Part shown: piece after piece, positions 62,650 to 64,000 of the stretch
Layout: the number at the start of each line of letters is the position of its first letter
Numbering within the stretch: the stretch's first letter is position 1
From: Thioalkalivibrio sp. ALJ3
GTDB lineage: Bacteria; Pseudomonadota; Gammaproteobacteria; Ectothiorhodospirales; Ectothiorhodospiraceae
Length of the DNA stretch: 64,000 bases
Reading direction: 5' to 3'
Assembly (NCBI RefSeq): GCF_000377205.1
Contig: NZ_KB897907.1
Coordinates: 62,001 to 126,000 of the forward strand
The notes under the pieces: model-generated
Database searches by the model: none
What the model was told of the DNA's origin: nothing
What the model saw: only the letters and a program-made list of their open reading frames with translations
Position numbers and translations under genes: made by a program

Positions 62650-63059
62650 GCAATCTGCAAGACAAACTGGCGGCCGGAGTGCGCAGCGCCCGAGAAGATC
62701 AGAACAAGGACAGCAGCGCGGCCGCGGACAGCGCGCCGAAGAAGGACACGAGCACGACCCCCGCGAGTGCTCAAAGCCGTCCGGCGGCGAGCACCAAGGC
62801 GGGTGCGACAAAGAAGGCCGCAGCCCCCAAGCGTTCGACCCGTAAAACGGCGACCCGCAAGGCCTCCACGACCAAGCGCAAGGCTCCGGCCCGAAAGCCC
62901 GCGGCACAGTCCGCGCGCAAGGCGACCCCAGCCAAATCCGGTGGATCTGCTCCGAGCAGCCGGGGACGTCGGTCAGCCGAGCTGGATCCGAACAAGGCCA
63001 AGGCAACGGCCGACGAGCCGTGGAAGAATCTGCACCCGAATCGTATCTGGCCGGACTAG
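62646..63059 (+). CDS. mcdB: Carboxysome-positioning partner McdB
   Basis: This 137-residue, mostly disordered protein has an N-terminal helix (MSNLQDKLAAGVRSAREDQ), a long Lys/Ala/Thr/Ser-rich centre that looks like a histone H1 tail, and a conserved-looking end (ADEPWKNLHPNRIWPD) containing tryptophans, as alpha-type McdB proteins do. It is translationally coupled to mcdA. It should bind shell or CsoS2 and stimulate McdA. Low complexity makes the identity rest mainly on position. Confidence 0.85.
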   Translation: MSNLQDKLAAGVRSAREDQNKDSSAAADSAPKKDTSTTPASAQSRPAASTKAGATKKAAAPKRSTRKTATRKASTTKRKAPARKPAAQSARKATPAKSGGSAPSSRGRRSAELDPNKAKATADEPWKNLHPNRIWPD

Positions 63060-63074
63060 GGCTGGGTGGTTCGG

Positions 63075-63123
63075 GGCCGGGGATGGCCGGGGAAGCAGCG
63101 ATCCCGGCCCCCGGCCTTTTTTG
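63075..63123 (+). terminator. Terminator-like nested hairpin between mcdB and cbbQ
   Basis: Two consecutive GGCCGG-type arms pair with CCCGGCC and CCCGGCC on the far side and are followed by a T6 run. It looks like a genuine Rho-independent terminator inside the carboxysome gene order, so cbbQ and cbbO may be read through only in part or have their own promoter. Confidence 0.75.
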
Positions 63124-63140
63124 ATTGAGGAGTCTGGGCA

Positions 63141-63944
63141 ATGCAAGACGATCTGCGCGATCACCTGATCACGGAAGAGCCGTATTACCAGCCGGTCGCG
63201 GACGAGATCGAGCTGTACGAAGCGGCGTACTCGGTGCGCATGCCGATGATGCTGAAGGGACCGACGGGGTGCGGGAAGACCCGCTTCGTCGAGCACATGG
63301 CCTGGAAGCTCGGCAAGCCGCTGATCACGGTCGCCTGTAACGAGGACATGACTGCATCCGATCTGGTGGGACGCTACCTGCTGGATGCCGATGGCACGCG
63401 CTGGCAGGACGGCCCGCTGACCCTGGCCGCGCGCCATGGTGCGATCTGCTATCTCGACGAGATCGTCGAGGCCCGGCAGGACACCACGGTGGTGATCCAT
63501 CCGCTGACCGACAACCGCCGTGTGCTGCCGCTGGAGAAGAAGGGCGAGATGGTCCAGGCGCACGCGGACTTCCAGGTCGTCATTTCCTACAACCCGGGTT
63601 ATCAGAGCCTGATGAAGGATTTGAAACAGTCGACCAAGCAGCGCTTCGGCGCGCTGGATTTCGACTATCCGGGTCACGAGACCGAGGCGAAGATCGTCGC
63701 CCACGAGGGAAAGATTAACGAGGAGATGGCCGGCAAACTGGTCAGCGTGGCCGAGCGCGCGCGCAACCTGAAGGGCCATGGTCTGGACGAGGGCATCTCC
63801 ACCCGCATGCTGGTCTACGCCGCCTCGCTGATCGCCAAGGGGGTGGAGCCGCTGGGTGCGTGCCGCATGGCCCTGGTGCGCCCGATCACCGACGATCCGG
63901 ACATGCGCGACGCGCTGGATTCGGCCGTCACCACGTTCTTCTAG
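63141..63944 (+). CDS. cbbQ: RuBisCO activase subunit CbbQ (MoxR AAA+ ATPase)
   Basis: This 267-residue AAA+ protein has Walker [11 protein letters not shown] and Walker [10 protein letters not shown], with the MoxR-type insert. CbbQ hexamers bound to CbbO remodel inhibited RuBisCO. ATTGAGGAG precedes the ATG. cbbO begins 22 bp later. Confidence 0.95.
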   Translation: MQDDLRDHLITEEPYYQPVADEIELYEAAYSVRMPMMLKGPTGCGKTRFVEHMAWKLGKPLITVACNEDMTASDLVGRYLLDADGTRWQDGPLTLAARHGAICYLDEIVEARQDTTVVIHPLTDNRRVLPLEKKGEMVQAHADFQVVISYNPGYQSLMKDLKQSTKQRFGALDFDYPGHETEAKIVAHEGKINEEMAGKLVSVAERARNLKGHGLDEGISTRMLVYAASLIAKGVEPLGACRMALVRPITDDPDMRDALDSAVTTFF

Positions 63945-63966
63945 CGCAGCTCGGGGCGCCAAACCC

Positions 63967-64000
63967 ATGAGCATCCATCTGGAGGACTACCAGGACCTCC
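63967..64000 (+). CDS. cbbO: RuBisCO activase adaptor CbbO, N-terminal start (partial)
   Basis: An ATG at 63967 opens a frame (MSIHLEDYQDL) that runs off the window. Position right after cbbQ and the N-terminal sequence fit CbbO, the von Willebrand A-domain partner of CbbQ. Only 11 residues are visible. Confidence 0.7.
   Translation, partial: MSIHLEDYQDL

Overview
The window is about 64 kb of GC-rich DNA, densely coding, from what looks like a chemolithoautotrophic gammaproteobacterium. The best fit is a sulfur oxidiser of the Thioalkalivibrio/Ectothiorhodospiraceae type. This is inferred from gene content: a form IA RuBisCO with a complete alpha-carboxysome operon, an SbtA/SbtB bicarbonate uptake pair, a DsrE-like exported protein, a gammaproteobacterial suhB-trmJ-isc cluster, and a dksA-gluQ pair. 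No phage, plasmid, CRISPR or complete insertion sequence is visible. Most of the window is chromosomal backbone with small accessory patches.

Layout. (1) 1-4876: corrin-ring genes cobH(end)-cobI-cobJ, cobK on the opposite strand, then cobL-cobE-cobM. (2) 4937-8306: a phosphate-selective-type porin and a cytochrome c' on the minus strand behind a cobalamin riboswitch, then a di-haem cytochrome c peroxidase behind an FNR-like box. (3) 8387-10313: gltX, tRNA-Ala(GGC), a small membrane protein, tRNA-Glu(TTC) and a strong terminator. (4) 10345-19892: a giant BTAD/ATPase/TPR regulator, a DsrE-like protein, a small unknown protein, photolyase with a MerR-type regulator whose promoter carries CarH-type 11-bp direct repeats, and an exported YyaL-like protein. 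(5) 20021-30133: suhB, trmJ, cysE, iscR-iscS-iscU-iscA-hscB-hscA-fdx-iscX with an IscR type 1 site, and an Atm1-type ABC exporter. (6) 30134-34988: an NTF2-like/GGDEF protein, recQ, DUF3581 and DUF2237 proteins, and a Pro/Gly-rich secreted protein. (7) 35006-43261: cytosine-permease-like transporter, flavodoxin-fold oxidoreductase, sbtA-sbtB, thpR, and a CbrA/CbrB-like two-component system with a small overlapping upstream membrane protein. (8) 43354-46113: gluQ, dksA, cbbY, and a decayed patch with an ABC-ATPase remnant and a MITE-like element. (9) 46294-52776: an unknown exported protein, a DJ-1/PfpI protein, and a TetR-MFP-RND efflux operon with a palindromic operator. (10) 53055-64000: the alpha-carboxysome operon cbbL-cbbS-csoS2-csoSCA-csoS4A-csoS4B-three csoS1-bfr-like-acRAF-mcdA-mcdB, a terminator-like hairpin, then cbbQ and the start of cbbO.

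How the parts fit. SbtA/SbtB would raise cytosolic bicarbonate. CsoSCA inside the shell converts it to CO2 for CbbLS. CsoS2 scaffolds RuBisCO, acRAF assists its assembly, McdAB positions carboxysomes, CbbQO reactivates RuBisCO, and CbbY removes inhibitory sugar phosphate. Cobalamin is a second theme: its synthesis genes lie next to a B12-riboswitch-controlled porin/cytochrome unit, and about 10 kb further on a CarH-like regulator sits in front of photolyase. The least explained items are the riboswitch-controlled porin-cytochrome c' pair, the CarH-like operator served by a regulator with a degraded B12 site, and the CbrAB-like sensor pair next to the bicarbonate transporter.
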